A DNA stretch of 32,943 bases from Gemmatimonadota bacterium (GTDB lineage: Bacteria; Gemmatimonadota; Gemmatimonadetes; Gemmatimonadales; Gemmatimonadaceae): positions 29,564 through 62,506 of the forward strand of contig PMYN01000055.1 in assembly GCA_003171215.1 (NCBI GenBank). Reading direction: 5' to 3'. The position numbers and the translations under genes were made by a program. The notes below the pieces were generated by a model that was not told where the DNA came from, searched no databases, and was given only the letters and a program-made list of their open reading frames with translations. Shown in pieces: positions 1 to 9,184 of this stretch. The stretch's first letter is position 1; every line of letters starts with the position of its first letter.

Positions 1-2
1 TG

Positions 3-950
3 GCGGACGGCGGGCTCACGGTGCGCATCTTCGCGCTCTGGCTGGGTGGGTCGAGTCCGTCGCGCGCGAAGGATCTCATCGCGCAGGTCGGTTCGTTCAC
101 GAAGCCGTACGAGTCCACGGGCGACGATCACCTCGTCAGCGGAGGGATCAAGCTCTACATCGACGGCAGCGGCGGCGCGCGCACCGCGTGGCTCTACGAC
201 GACTGGAACAAGGAGTCCACCGGGATCGACGCCGGAAACAGGGGATATCCGACGTCGAGTCCCGATTCGATCCGGGCGCTCATCAGGATCTTCCACGACG
301 CGGGGCTGCACATCGCCGTGCACTCCATCGGCGACCGCGGCATCGACTGGGTGGTGGACAGCTACGCCGAGGCGGAGAAGGCCAACCCCAAGCCGGGGCT
401 GCGGCATGCAATCATCCATGCGAACATCCCGACGGACCACGCGATCGCGGTGATGGCCGATCTCCAGAAGCGATTCGATGCCGGATATCCGGAGCCGTCG
501 GCCACGTTCGCGTGGTGGATCGGCGACACATACGCGGGGAACTTCGGGCCGGCGCGATCGGCGCGGCTCAATCCATTCCGGACGTTCCTCTCGAAGGGAG
601 TGATCTGGGCGAACGGATCGGACTACGACGTGACGCCGTTCCCCGCGCGGTACGCGATCTGGAGCGCCGTCGCGCGGGAACCGCTGCTCGGCGTGTACGG
701 CGCACACCCGTTCGGCACCGCGGAGTCGGTGGACGTCCATACTGCGCTGCGCGCGGTGACGATCTGGGCCGCGCGGCAGATGTTTCTCGAGAAGAAGATC
801 GGCTCGATCGAGGCGGGGAAGTATGCGGACCTGGCGGTGTGGGACCGCGATCTCTATCGCGTGCCAGTGGCGGAACTCAAGGAGATGCAGTGCCAGATGA
901 CGATCTTTAACGGAAAGGTCGTCTATCGGAGAGCGGGCGGAAAACTGTAG
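3..950 (+). CDS. Amidohydrolase family protein (YtcJ-like), 5' truncated by window edge
   Basis: This is the C-terminal part of a metal-dependent amidohydrolase of the amidohydrolase_3/YtcJ type. The reading frame is open from the first full codon at base 3, so the true start lies upstream; the GTG at 21 is internal. Visible family features are the GGIKLYIDGSGGART segment (usually GGVKLFADGSLGSR), the HSIGDRGID motif with its metal/substrate-binding His and Asp, a His in GLRHAIIHANI, the GSDYDVTPF segment holding the late conserved Asp, and the closing IGSIEAGKYADLAVWDRD typical of the composite beta domain. The substrate cannot be read from the sequence; members act on amides, ureas or esters of unknown physiological role. 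The next gene on the same strand, a CocE-type hydrolase, starts 93 nt downstream with its own ribosome binding site. Confidence 0.85.
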   Translation, partial: ADGGLTVRIFALWLGGSSPSRAKDLIAQVGSFTKPYESTGDDHLVSGGIKLYIDGSGGARTAWLYDDWNKESTGIDAGNRGYPTSSPDSIRALIRIFHDAGLHIAVHSIGDRGIDWVVDSYAEAEKANPKPGLRHAIIHANIPTDHAIAVMADLQKRFDAGYPEPSATFAWWIGDTYAGNFGPARSARLNPFRTFLSKGVIWANGSDYDVTPFPARYAIWSAVAREPLLGVYGAHPFGTAESVDVHTALRAVTIWAARQMFLEKKIGSIEAGKYADLAVWDRDLYRVPVAELKEMQCQMTIFNGKVVYRRAGGKL

Positions 951-1042
951 ACACCATCGCCGGCACTGTCGTCCCCGGCACGGCTGGCTGCGGTTCCCCG
1001 CGGCCACCAGCTAAACCTTTTTGTCGCGCCAAGGAGCCATCC

Positions 1043-2998
1043 GTGCTGAAAATCGTATCACGAACCTGGGACGTTCTCGCCCTCGGACTCTGCGTCATTG
1101 CTGCGCCCATCGGCACGTTGTCGTCGCAGGTCACGACCCTGCCGAGCGAGACGCCGGCGAAGCTCGTGCCCACCAACGACGGATTCGATCATGTGCGGCG
1201 CGAAGTCATGATCCCGATGCGCGACGGCGTGAGACTCCACACGGTGATCCTCGTGCCGAAGGGCGCGAGCCGCGCGCCGATCCTGCTCACGCGCACACCG
1301 TACAACGCCAACGAACTCACGACGCACGCCAACAGCGCGCACCTCGGGCCCACGCTCAACGGCTACGACAACGCCCTCGACGTCATCATCGGCGGCGGAT
1401 ACATCCGCGTCATTGAGGACGTGCGCGGCAAGTACGGATCCGAAGGCGACTACGTGATGAACCGTCCGTTGCACGGACCGCAGAACCCGACGGCCGTGGA
1501 CCACGCGACGGACACCTACGACACGATCGACTGGCTCGTGAAGAACGTCCCCGAGTCGAACGGCAAGGTGGGCATCCTCGGCATCTCGTACGACGGCTTC
1601 CTGCCGCTGATGGCGCTCGTGAACCCGCATCCCGCGCTCAAGGTGAGCGTGCCGATGAACCCGATGGTGGACGGCTGGATGGGCGACGACTGGTTCCACA
1701 ACGGCGCGTTCCGCCAGCAGAACATGCCGTACATCTACGAGCAGGCCGGCACGCGCGACAACTCCGCGAAGTGGTGGAGCACGCACTGGGACGACTACGA
1801 CATGTTCTTGCAAGCCGGCTCGGCCGGCGAGCTCGGCCGCCGCCGCGGACTCGAGCAGGTGGGCTTCTGGCAGAAGGTGCTCGCGCATCCGGCCTATGAC
1901 GCGTTCTGGCAGGACCAGGCGATGGACCGGGTGCTCGCCGCGCAGCCGCTCAAGGTGCCGGTGATGCTCGTGCACAGCCTGTGGGACCAGGAAGACATCT
2001 ACGGCGACATCGCGGTATACAAGGCGATCAAGCCGAAAGACACGAACAACGACAAGGTCTTTCTCGTTCTGGGTCCGTGGCATCACGGCCAGGAGATCGA
2101 GGACGGCAGCTCGCTGGGCGCGATCCGCTTCGAGAGCAACACGTCGCGCACGTTCCAGCGCGACGTGCTGCTCCCGTTCCTCGATCAGTACCTCAAGGAC
2201 GGCGCGCCGAAAGCCGACATCGCGCCGGTAACCGCATTCGAGACCGGGACGAACGTGTGGCGGCGACTGCCGGCGTGGCCCGCGGGCTGCGCGAGCGGAT
2301 GCACGGTGCGCGCAACGCCGCTCTACCTGCAGCCGGGATTCGGGCTCGGGTATGCCGCGCCCGTCGCGGGCGCAGCCGCGTACGACGAATACGTGTCCGA
2401 TCCGGCGAAGCCCGTGCCGTTCCGCGCGCGCCCCACGCTGCCGACGGGCTACGACGACGTGCACACCTGGCCGCGTTGGCTCGTCGACGACCAGCGCGAG
2501 GCATCGGGGCGCACCGACGTCCTCACCTTCCGGACGGAGGCGCTCACGGCGCCGGTGAAGATCAGCGGGCAGGCGATCGCGAATCTCATCGCGTCCACCG
2601 ACGGCACCGACGCCGACTGGGTGGTGAAGCTGATCGACGTGTATCCCGACGAGGTCGCGGACCAGCCGGCGCTAGGCGGGTACCAGCTCGCGGTCGCGAT
2701 GGACATCTTCCGCGGGCGGTATCGCGAGAGTTTCGAGACTCCGAAAGCGATCGAGGCCAACAAGGTGTTCACGTACCGCTTCGCGTTGCCGACGGCGAAC
2801 CACGTCTTCCTGCCGGGGCACCGCATCATGGTGCAGGTGCAGTCGTCATGGTTTCCGCTCTACGACCGAAACCCGCAGACCTTCGTCCCGAACATCTTCT
2901 GGGCCAAGCCGGCCGATTACCGCAAGGCGGTGCAGCGCATCTGGCACGCGCCGGGGCAGGCGAGCTTCGTGGAGTTGCCGCTGGTCGTGAACCGGTGA
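1043..2998 (+). CDS. Secreted CocE/NonD family serine hydrolase (S15-like, alpha-amino acid ester hydrolase type)
   Basis: This is a 651-residue alpha/beta hydrolase with an N-terminal signal peptide (hydrophobic residues about 11-27, cleavage near SSQ), so it is probably periplasmic or secreted. The GTG start is supported by AAGGAG at 1031-1036, six bases upstream. The nucleophile motif GISYDG puts the catalytic Ser at residue 182. Asp315 (SLWDQED) and His348 (GPWHHGQ) complete a likely triad; their spacing matches that remembered for alpha-amino acid ester hydrolases and glutaryl-7-ACA acylases. The last 200 residues form the jelly-roll domain of the X-Pro dipeptidyl-peptidase C-terminal family. 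The role is probably hydrolysis of esters or amides of amino acids or peptides; the real substrate is unknown. The gene ends 21 nt from the convergent giant surface protein, and I see no clear terminator between them. Confidence 0.92.
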   Translation: MLKIVSRTWDVLALGLCVIAAPIGTLSSQVTTLPSETPAKLVPTNDGFDHVRREVMIPMRDGVRLHTVILVPKGASRAPILLTRTPYNANELTTHANSAHLGPTLNGYDNALDVIIGGGYIRVIEDVRGKYGSEGDYVMNRPLHGPQNPTAVDHATDTYDTIDWLVKNVPESNGKVGILGISYDGFLPLMALVNPHPALKVSVPMNPMVDGWMGDDWFHNGAFRQQNMPYIYEQAGTRDNSAKWWSTHWDDYDMFLQAGSAGELGRRRGLEQVGFWQKVLAHPAYDAFWQDQAMDRVLAAQPLKVPVMLVHSLWDQEDIYGDIAVYKAIKPKDTNNDKVFLVLGPWHHGQEIEDGSSLGAIRFESNTSRTFQRDVLLPFLDQYLKDGAPKADIAPVTAFETGTNVWRRLPAWPAGCASGCTVRATPLYLQPGFGLGYAAPVAGAAAYDEYVSDPAKPVPFRARPTLPTGYDDVHTWPRWLVDDQREASGRTDVLTFRTEALTAPVKISGQAIANLIASTDGTDADWVVKLIDVYPDEVADQPALGGYQLAVAMDIFRGRYRESFETPKAIEANKVFTYRFALPTANHVFLPGHRIMVQVQSSWFPLYDRNPQTFVPNIFWAKPADYRKAVQRIWHAPGQASFVELPLVVNR

Positions 2999-3019
2999 AT
3001 GCGGGCGCGGCGCCCGGCT

Positions 3020-6000
3020 TCAGGGTAGAACGATCTGGTTGGTGTCCATGGTGATGGCCGCCTTTGCCAGCGCCCTGCCGGTCAGGCTCGTGCCCGTCCC
3101 CAGTGTGATGCTCGCGGCCGCGATGATGTTGCCCCGGAACGAATTGGTGGCACCGATCGGCGCGTCGGAGCCGACCACGAAGAAGATGTTCGCGGCGGGC
3201 GCGGTGCCGGTGATCGTGGCGCCCGCGGCCGTGGTGAATGTGCTCCCGATCTTGAACACCCAGAGTCCATTGGCCGGGCCGCTGAGCGTCAGTGTGCCGG
3301 TCAACTGCGCGGTCGAGCTGAAGCAGTAGACGCCCGGCGCGAGCGGAGCCACCGTGCCGAGATCCTGACCCGTCAGGTCGGTCGTGCACGCCATGCCGGT
3401 GAGACTTACGTTCGCAATGGCAACATCGGTCTGGGCGTGAAGCGCCGTCGCGTCGTTGAGGTGGACAGTGCCATCGCCCGGAGCCGAGATGACGCACGGA
3501 GTGGGGAAGCCGGACATTGTACCAGCGGGATACACACCCACGTTTCCAGCGATGTTCGTCGTACCAACGCAGCTGCTGGCACCCGCGCCGAGCACTGCGA
3601 ACGCTGCCGCAGTACCGAGGTTGACCGTCGCCGTCGCGGTGAACGTGAGCGGGCTGCCCGTGAGTCCTAGCGCCGTGGCCGTCAGCGTGTTGGAACCTGG
3701 TATCGCTCCCAGCGTCCAGCTCCCGATGGTCGCGATGCCGCTCGCGTTCGTGGTCGCGCCGAGGCCGGTCGCCGAGCCGCCGCCGGAGGCGACCGCGAAC
3801 GTCACGCTCACACCGCTGACGGGGTTGTTGTGCACGTCCGTGATGAGGACGCTCGGCGCCGTCGCGACTGCGGTACCCGTGATCGCCGACTGATTGTCGC
3901 CGGCGTTGATCGCGATCTGCGTCGCGGCGCCGGCGATCGCCGTCGCGGTGAACGTGAGCGGGCTGCCGGCGAGCCCGGCGCTCGTCGCGGTCAAGGTGTT
4001 CGCACCTGCCGTCGTGCCGAGCGTCCAACTTCCTACGGTCGCGATGCCGCTCGCGTTCGTGGTCGCGCCGAGGCCGGTCGCCGAACCGCCGCCGGAGGCG
4101 ACCGCGAACGTCACGCTGACCCCGCTCACGGGGTTGTTGTTGATGTCCCGCACCAGCACGCTTGGCGCGATCGCCACGGCGGCGCCCGCGATCGCCGTCT
4201 GATTGTTGCCGGCGTTGATCGCGATCTGCGTCGCGGCGCCGGCGATCGCGGTCGCGGTGAACGTGAGAGGACTACCCGTGAGCCCGGTGCTCGTCGCGGT
4301 CAGCGTGTTGGCGCCCACCGTCGCTCCCAGCGTCCAGCTCCCGATGGTCGCGATGCCGCTCGCGTTCGTCACGGGCGTCGCCGCCGAGACCGAGCCGCCG
4401 CCGCTGGCGACCGCGAACGTCACGCTCACCCCGCTCACGGGGTTGTTGTTGATGTCCCGCACCAGCACGCTTGGCGCGATCGCCACGGCGGCGCCCGCGA
4501 TCGCCGTCTGACTGTTACCCGCGTTGATCGCGATCTGCGTGGCGGTGCCGGCAATCGCCGTCGCGGTGAACGTGAGCGGGCTGCCGGTGAGCCCGGCGCT
4601 CGTCGCGGTCAGGGTGTTGGCGCCCACGGCCGCTCCCAGCGTCCAGCTCCCGATGGTCGCGATGCCGCTCGCGTTCGAGGTCGCGGTGAGGCCGGTCGCC
4701 GAGCCGCCACCGGACGCGACCGCAAACGTCACGCTCACGCCGCTCACGGGGTTGTTGTTGACATCGCGCACGAGCACACTCGGCGGGGTCGCAACCGCCG
4801 TGCCCGCAGTCGCCGTCTGATTGTTGCCGGCGTTGATCGCGATCTGCGTCGCGGCGCCGGCGATCGCGGTCGCGGTGAACGTGAGAGGACTACCCGTGAG
4901 CCCGGCGCTCGTCGCGGTCAGCGTGTTGGCGCCCACCGTCGCTCCCAGCGTCCAGCTCCCGATGGTCGCGATGCCGCTCGCGTTCGTCACGGGCGTCGCC
5001 GCCGAGACCGAGCCGCCGCCGCTGGCGACCGCGAACGTCACGCTCACCCCGCTCACGGGGTTGTTGTTGATGTCCCGCACCAGCACGCTTGGCGCGATCG
5101 CCACGGCGGCGCCCGCGATCGCCGTCTGACTGTTACCCGCGTTGATCGCGATCTGCGTGGCGGTGCCGGCAATCGCCGTCGCGGTGAACGTGAGCGGGCT
5201 GCCGGTGAGCCCAGCGCTCGTCGCGGTCAGGGTGTTGGCGCCCACGGCCGCTCCCAGCGTCCAGCTCCCGATGGTCGCGATGCCGCTCGCGTTCGTCACG
5301 GGCGTCGCCGCCGAGACCGAGCCGCCGCCGCTGGCGACCGCAAAGGTCACGCTCACCCCGCTCACAGGATTGTTGTTGATGTCCCGCACCAGCACACTTG
5401 GCGCGATCGCCACAGCGGCGCCTGCGATCGCCGTCTGATTGTTGCCCGCGTTGATCGCGATCTGCGTGGCGGCGCCGGCGATCGCCGTCGCGCTGAACGT
5501 GAGCGGACTGCCGGCAAGCCCGGCGCTCGCTGCCGTCAGGGTGTTCGCGCCCACCGCCGGGCCCAGGGTCCAGCTCCCGATGGTCGCGATTCCGCTCGCG
5601 TTCGAGGTCGCGGTGAGGCCGGTCGCCGAGCCGCCACCCGAGGCGACCGCAAACGTCACGCTCACGCCGCTCACGGGGTTGTTGTTGACATCGCGCACGA
5701 GCACACTCGGCGGGGTCGCCACCGCCGTGCCCGCAGTCGCGGTCTGATTGTTGCCCGCATTGATCGCCATCTGCGTGGCCGCGCCCGTGATCGCCGTCGC
5801 GCTGAACGTGAGCGGGCTGCCGGCGAGCCCCGCACGCGTCGCGGTCAGCGTGTTGGCGCCCACGGCCGCTCCCAGCGTCCAACTCCCGACCGTCGCGATG
5901 CCGCTCGCGTTCGAGATCGCGCTGAGGGCGGTCCCCGAACCCCCGCCGCTGGCGACCGCAAAGGTCACGCTCACACCGCTCACAGGATTGTTGTTGATGT

Positions 6001-8995
6001 CCCGCACCAGCACACTTGGCGCGATCGCCACAGCGGCGCCCGCGATCGCGGTTTGATTGTTGCCCGCATTGATCGCCATCTGCGTGGCCGCGCCGGCGAT
6101 CGCCGTCGCGCTGAACGTGAGTGGACTGCCGATGAGCCCCGCACTCGTCGCGGTCAGCGTGTTGGCGCCCACGGCCGCTCCCAGCGTCCAACTCCCGACC
6201 GTCGCGATGCCGCTCGCGTTCGAGGTCGCACTCAAAGCCGTCGCCGAGCCGCCGCCCGAGGCGACCGCAAAGGTCACGCTCACGCCGCTGACGGGGTTGT
6301 TGTTGATATCGCGCACCAGCACGCTCGGCGCGGTCGCCACCGCCGTGCCCGCGATCGCGGTTTGACTGTTGCCCGCGTTGATCGCCATCTGCGTGGCCGC
6401 GCCGGCGATCGCCGTCGCGCTGAACGTGAGCGGGCTGCCGGCGAGCCCGGCGCTCGTTGCCGTCAGGGTGTTCGCACCGGGAGTGGTCCCTAGCGTCCAG
6501 CTTCCGACCGTCGCGACGCCGCTCGCATTCGTCGTCGTGCTGAGGCCGGTCGCCGAGCCGCCGCCCGAGGCGACCGCGAACGTCACGCTCGCGCCGCTCA
6601 CGGGGTTGTTGTTGACGTCCTTGATGAGCACGCTCGGCGCGGTCACCACCGCCGTGCCGGCCGCCACCGTCTGATTGTTGCCCGCGTTCACCGTCATGGT
6701 GCCAACGCCGACCGCTCCGGTCGCGGTGAACGTCACCGGGCTGCCGGCGAGCCCCGCGCTGGTCGCCGTCAGGGTGTTCACGCCCACCGCCGGGCCCAGG
6801 GTCCAACTTCCGACCGTCGCGATGCCGCTCGCGTTCGTCGTCGTGCTGAGGCCGGTCGCCGAGCCGCCGCCCGAGGCGACCGCAAACGTCACGCTCACGC
6901 CGCTCACGGGATTGTTGTTGACGTCCTTGATGAGCACGCTCGGCGCGGTCACCACCGCCGCGCCCGCGATCGCGGTTTGATTGTTGCCCGCGTTCACGCT
7001 CATGGTGCCCGCGCCGACGACCCCGGTCGCCGTGAACGTCACCGGATTGCCGGCGAGCCCGGCGCTGGTCGCCGTCAGGGTGTTCACGCCCACCGCCGGG
7101 CCCAGGGTCCAACTTCCGACCGTCGCGATACCGCTCGCATTCGTCGTCGTGCTGAGGCCGGTCGCCGAGCCGCCGCCCGAGGCGACCGCAAACGTCACGC
7201 TCACACCGCTCACGGGATTGTTGCCGGCGTCCTTGATGAGTACGCTCGGCGCGGTCGCCACCGCTGCGCCCGCGATAGCCGACTGATTGTTGCCCGCGTT
7301 GATCGCCATCTGCGTGGCCGCACCGGTGGCGACATTGACGGTCGCGAAGCCCGAGATGGCGCCGCTCGTCGCCTGCACCGTGTTCGTATACACGCCTGGC
7401 ACCGTCCCAGCGGTGAAGAGCCCGGTGCCGCTGTTGATGCTGCCGGCCGTCGAGTTCACGACCGTCCAGACCGGCACGATCGCGAGCACGTTGCCGAGTG
7501 CGTCCTTGCCGACCGCGGTGAAGGTCTGCGCACCACTGATGCTGAGATTGACCGGGTTCGGGCTCACCGTAATCGACGCCAGCGGGTTGACGGCCACGAC
7601 TACCGTCGCAGTACCGGCGAGCGAGCCACTCGTGGCCTTGATCGTATTGGTGAACGTGCCCGACGCCGCGCCGGAAGTGAAGAGCCCGGCCTGATCCACA
7701 GTTCCGCCGCCATTCACGACCGACCAGACAGGCGATATCACGAAGATATTCCCGCTCGCGTCCCGCCCTACGGCGACGAACTGTTCCGTGGAGAAGGTGG
7801 GCATGGTTACCGGATTCGGCGTAACCGTGACGGATGTCAGCGGGCCGCTGATCACGTTCACCGTCGCAAAGCCCGACACGCCACCGCTGCTCGCCCGAAT
7901 CGTATTGGTGAACGTGCCTGCCACCGAACCCGCGGTGAAGAGGCCCGTCCCGTTGATGGTTCCACCATTCGCGACGACGCTCCACGTGGGCGCAATCGCG
8001 ACGGGGTTTCCAGCGATATCGCTGCCGACTGCGGTGAACTGCTGGGCGCCGTTGATCGGAATCGTCGCCGGGTTGGGCGTGACCTTGATGGCGGCCAACG
8101 GCCCGGCGGTTACGACGACCGTTGCCGTAGCGGAGAGCGTGCCGCTCGTCGCAGTGATGGTATTGCTGAATGTTCCCGGCGCCGGGCCCGCGGTGAAGTT
8201 CCCGCTGCCGTCGATCGCGCCGCCGCCAGCCGTGACGGACCACGTCGGCACGAGTGGCACGGTGTTGCCGCCGGCATCCTTGCCGGTTGCGACGAACTGC
8301 TGCTTGCCGCCGACGATCAATGTGTCTGGGTTCGGCGTAACGATGATGGCCACCGGCGAACCGACGGTCACGGTGACGGTCGCGAATGCCGTGATTCCCT
8401 GATTGCTGGCCTCTACGGTATTGGTGAAGGTTCCAGCCGCTCCAGCGGCTGTGAACATTCCGGACGCGGAGATGGTGCCACCACCGGCCACTACAGACCA
8501 GCTCGGCGTGAACTGAACGATGTTCCCGGTGGCGTCTTTGCCTTCGGCGATGAACTGCTGAGTTCTGCCGACTGCCAGGGTGACCGGGCTCGGCACGACG
8601 GTGATGGACGCCAAGGGCCCCGGGATCACCGTGATCGATGCCTGACCCGAGATGCTCCCGACACTGGCGACTACCGTGTTGGCGAACACGCCGGGCACGT
8701 TGCCCGCCGAAAACATTCCGGTTGCGTTGATCGTGCCCCCACCGGCCACCACGGACCACGTGGGGCGGATGGAGACGACGCGTCCGTCGGCGTCGTAGCC
8801 CACGGCGACCATCTGCTGCGCGGAACCCGTGGTGAGCGTCGTGTTCGGCGTCACGATGATCGTCATCAATGTGCCGGGAGCCGTAATCCCGTGCACGTCG
8901 CACGTGGATACAATCCCGATACCGAGCGCGACCGCGAGAATCAGTCGAGCCCGCCCCAGAATCGTGTGCACTTTGGTACCGAACGTCCCCACCAT
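3020..8995 (-). CDS. Giant Ig-like repeat surface protein with C-terminal DUF3494 (ice-binding-like) domain
   Basis: This protein has about 1991 residues from the ATG at 8995; a TTG at 9013 would add six residues, and neither start has a good ribosome binding site. A basic N-terminus and hydrophobic stretch (LILAVALGIGIV) followed by STC suggest export; the cysteine context is a poor lipobox. Next come six domains of about 86 residues that look like Big_2 Ig-like modules (each with a TPNP start and TWSVVAGGG core), up to about residue 555. Twelve Ig-like repeats of about 103 residues follow (INAGNNQ...NNPVSGVSVTFAVASGGG), resembling Big_1/invasin-type modules, to about residue 1790. The last 200 residues match DUF3494/PF11999: AAFAVLGAGASS, GNVGVYPAGT, LAPGVYCFSS, LWVFKIGSTFTT, NIFFVVGSDAPIGA. 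Family knowledge says this fold is a beta-helix found in ice-binding proteins and many adhesins. Surface adhesion or ice/substrate binding is my inference. No sortase or PEP-CTERM tail is seen. Confidence 0.88.
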   Translation of the reverse strand: MVGTFGTKVHTILGRARLILAVALGIGIVSTCDVHGITAPGTLMTIIVTPNTTLTTGSAQQMVAVGYDADGRVVSIRPTWSVVAGGGTINATGMFSAGNVPGVFANTVVASVGSISGQASITVIPGPLASITVVPSPVTLAVGRTQQFIAEGKDATGNIVQFTPSWSVVAGGGTISASGMFTAAGAAGTFTNTVEASNQGITAFATVTVTVGSPVAIIVTPNPDTLIVGGKQQFVATGKDAGGNTVPLVPTWSVTAGGGAIDGSGNFTAGPAPGTFSNTITATSGTLSATATVVVTAGPLAAIKVTPNPATIPINGAQQFTAVGSDIAGNPVAIAPTWSVVANGGTINGTGLFTAGSVAGTFTNTIRASSGGVSGFATVNVISGPLTSVTVTPNPVTMPTFSTEQFVAVGRDASGNIFVISPVWSVVNGGGTVDQAGLFTSGAASGTFTNTIKATSGSLAGTATVVVAVNPLASITVSPNPVNLSISGAQTFTAVGKDALGNVLAIVPVWTVVNSTAGSINSGTGLFTAGTVPGVYTNTVQATSGAISGFATVNVATGAATQMAINAGNNQSAIAGAAVATAPSVLIKDAGNNPVSGVSVTFAVASGGGSATGLSTTTNASGIATVGSWTLGPAVGVNTLTATSAGLAGNPVTFTATGVVGAGTMSVNAGNNQTAIAGAAVVTAPSVLIKDVNNNPVSGVSVTFAVASGGGSATGLSTTTNASGIATVGSWTLGPAVGVNTLTATSAGLAGSPVTFTATGAVGVGTMTVNAGNNQTVAAGTAVVTAPSVLIKDVNNNPVSGASVTFAVASGGGSATGLSTTTNASGVATVGSWTLGTTPGANTLTATSAGLAGSPLTFSATAIAGAATQMAINAGNSQTAIAGTAVATAPSVLVRDINNNPVSGVSVTFAVASGGGSATALSATSNASGIATVGSWTLGAAVGANTLTATSAGLIGSPLTFSATAIAGAATQMAINAGNNQTAIAGAAVAIAPSVLVRDINNNPVSGVSVTFAVASGGGSGTALSAISNASGIATVGSWTLGAAVGANTLTATRAGLAGSPLTFSATAITGAATQMAINAGNNQTATAGTAVATPPSVLVRDVNNNPVSGVSVTFAVASGGGSATGLTATSNASGIATIGSWTLGPAVGANTLTAASAGLAGSPLTFSATAIAGAATQIAINAGNNQTAIAGAAVAIAPSVLVRDINNNPVSGVSVTFAVASGGGSVSAATPVTNASGIATIGSWTLGAAVGANTLTATSAGLTGSPLTFTATAIAGTATQIAINAGNSQTAIAGAAVAIAPSVLVRDINNNPVSGVSVTFAVASGGGSVSAATPVTNASGIATIGSWTLGATVGANTLTATSAGLTGSPLTFTATAIAGAATQIAINAGNNQTATAGTAVATPPSVLVRDVNNNPVSGVSVTFAVASGGGSATGLTATSNASGIATIGSWTLGAAVGANTLTATSAGLTGSPLTFTATAIAGTATQIAINAGNSQTAIAGAAVAIAPSVLVRDINNNPVSGVSVTFAVASGGGSVSAATPVTNASGIATIGSWTLGATVGANTLTATSTGLTGSPLTFTATAIAGAATQIAINAGNNQTAIAGAAVAIAPSVLVRDINNNPVSGVSVTFAVASGGGSATGLGATTNASGIATVGSWTLGTTAGANTLTATSAGLAGSPLTFTATAIAGAATQIAINAGDNQSAITGTAVATAPSVLITDVHNNPVSGVSVTFAVASGGGSATGLGATTNASGIATIGSWTLGAIPGSNTLTATALGLTGSPLTFTATATVNLGTAAAFAVLGAGASSCVGTTNIAGNVGVYPAGTMSGFPTPCVISAPGDGTVHLNDATALHAQTDVAIANVSLTGMACTTDLTGQDLGTVAPLAPGVYCFSSTAQLTGTLTLSGPANGLWVFKIGSTFTTAAGATITGTAPAANIFFVVGSDAPIGATNSFRGNIIAAASITLGTGTSLTGRALAKAAITMDTNQIVLP
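3620..7330 (-). repeat. Tandem array of twelve ~309-bp coding repeats (Ig-like modules)
   Basis: Twelve consecutive units of 309 bp (a few of 306 bp) encode the Big_1-like modules of the giant surface protein. Every unit carries NNNPVSGVSVTFAVASGGG or a close variant and ends PLTFTATA or PVTFTATG. Variation is concentrated at one short window after SGGGS (ATGLSTTTN, ATALSATSN, SVSAATPVTN, ATGLGATTN), so units fall into recurring types shuffled along the array. Unit length is always a multiple of three, so gain or loss of units keeps the frame. Confidence 0.95.
4203..5295 (-). repeat. Near-perfect direct duplication of about 475 bp at 618-bp offset inside the Ig array
   Basis: Bases 4203-4677 and 4821-5295 are almost identical. 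By eye I find two single-base differences: cccggtgctcg versus cccggcgctcg, and cccggcgctcg versus cccagcgctcg. The offset equals two 309-bp units, pointing to a recent dimer-unit duplication or gene conversion. Confidence 0.85.
7330..8880 (-). repeat. Six diverged ~258-bp coding repeats (Big_2-like modules)
   Basis: Six degenerate units encode modules of about 86 residues with the pattern V(T/V)P(N/S)P..L..G..QQF.A.G.D..GN followed by WSVV.GGGTI...G.FTAG...GTFTNT and a closing ATV.V. They are clearly homologous but much more diverged than the downstream 309-bp units, so they are the older part of the gene. Confidence 0.85.
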
Positions 8996-9149
8996 GTACC
9001 GAACCGCCCGCAAGAAGGACCGTTCCGCAGTCTAGCTCAGTTCATGCGGCCCGCGAAATAACTCAATGGGGTGAATTTCGACGGCACTGGTTCGAACAGA
9101 GTAGACAACGCGGGCATTGCTGCGCCGCTCCTCGCGCGGCACACGTCGC

Positions 9150-9176
9150 TTGCCCATCGGAAGAGCGGACCATAAT
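9150..9176 (+). promoter_or_regulatory. Possible sigma70-type promoter for the DUF305 gene
   Basis: TTGCCC at 9150-9155 and CATAAT at 9171-9176 are separated by 15 bases, or by 16 if ATAATG is read as the -10 element. Spacing is short and only the -10 element is convincing. If real, transcription would start at about 9183, only a base or two before the ATG at 9185, giving a nearly leaderless mRNA or requiring use of the in-frame ATG at 9200. Confidence 0.3.
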
Positions 9177-9184
9177 GTAGGTGA

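Noticed and set aside
1058-2464. 468-codon minus-strand open frame inside the CocE-type hydrolase
   Set aside because: Composition is Arg/Val/His-rich and shadow-like, while the plus frame has a signal peptide, ribosome binding site and full catalytic triad.
3001-3019. GGGCGCGGCGCCC as a terminator between the CocE-type and giant-protein genes
   Set aside because: The stem leaves almost no loop and there is no T tract on either strand.
3830-6493. Long open frame (about 890 codons) on the plus strand opposite the Ig repeats
   Set aside because: It exists because the 309-bp repeats are a multiple of three and very GC-rich. The translation is an Arg/Asp/His-rich low-complexity repeat without known folds; the minus frame has clear Ig and DUF3494 domains.
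3620-7330. Regularly spaced repeats that might suggest a CRISPR-like array
   Set aside because: The units are contiguous 309-bp coding modules without short repeats and unique spacers, and no cas genes are nearby.
6977-9061. Long plus-strand open frame opposite the N-terminal half of the giant protein
   Set aside because: Arg-rich composition with no recognisable domain, wholly antisense to well-supported Ig modules; a shadow frame.
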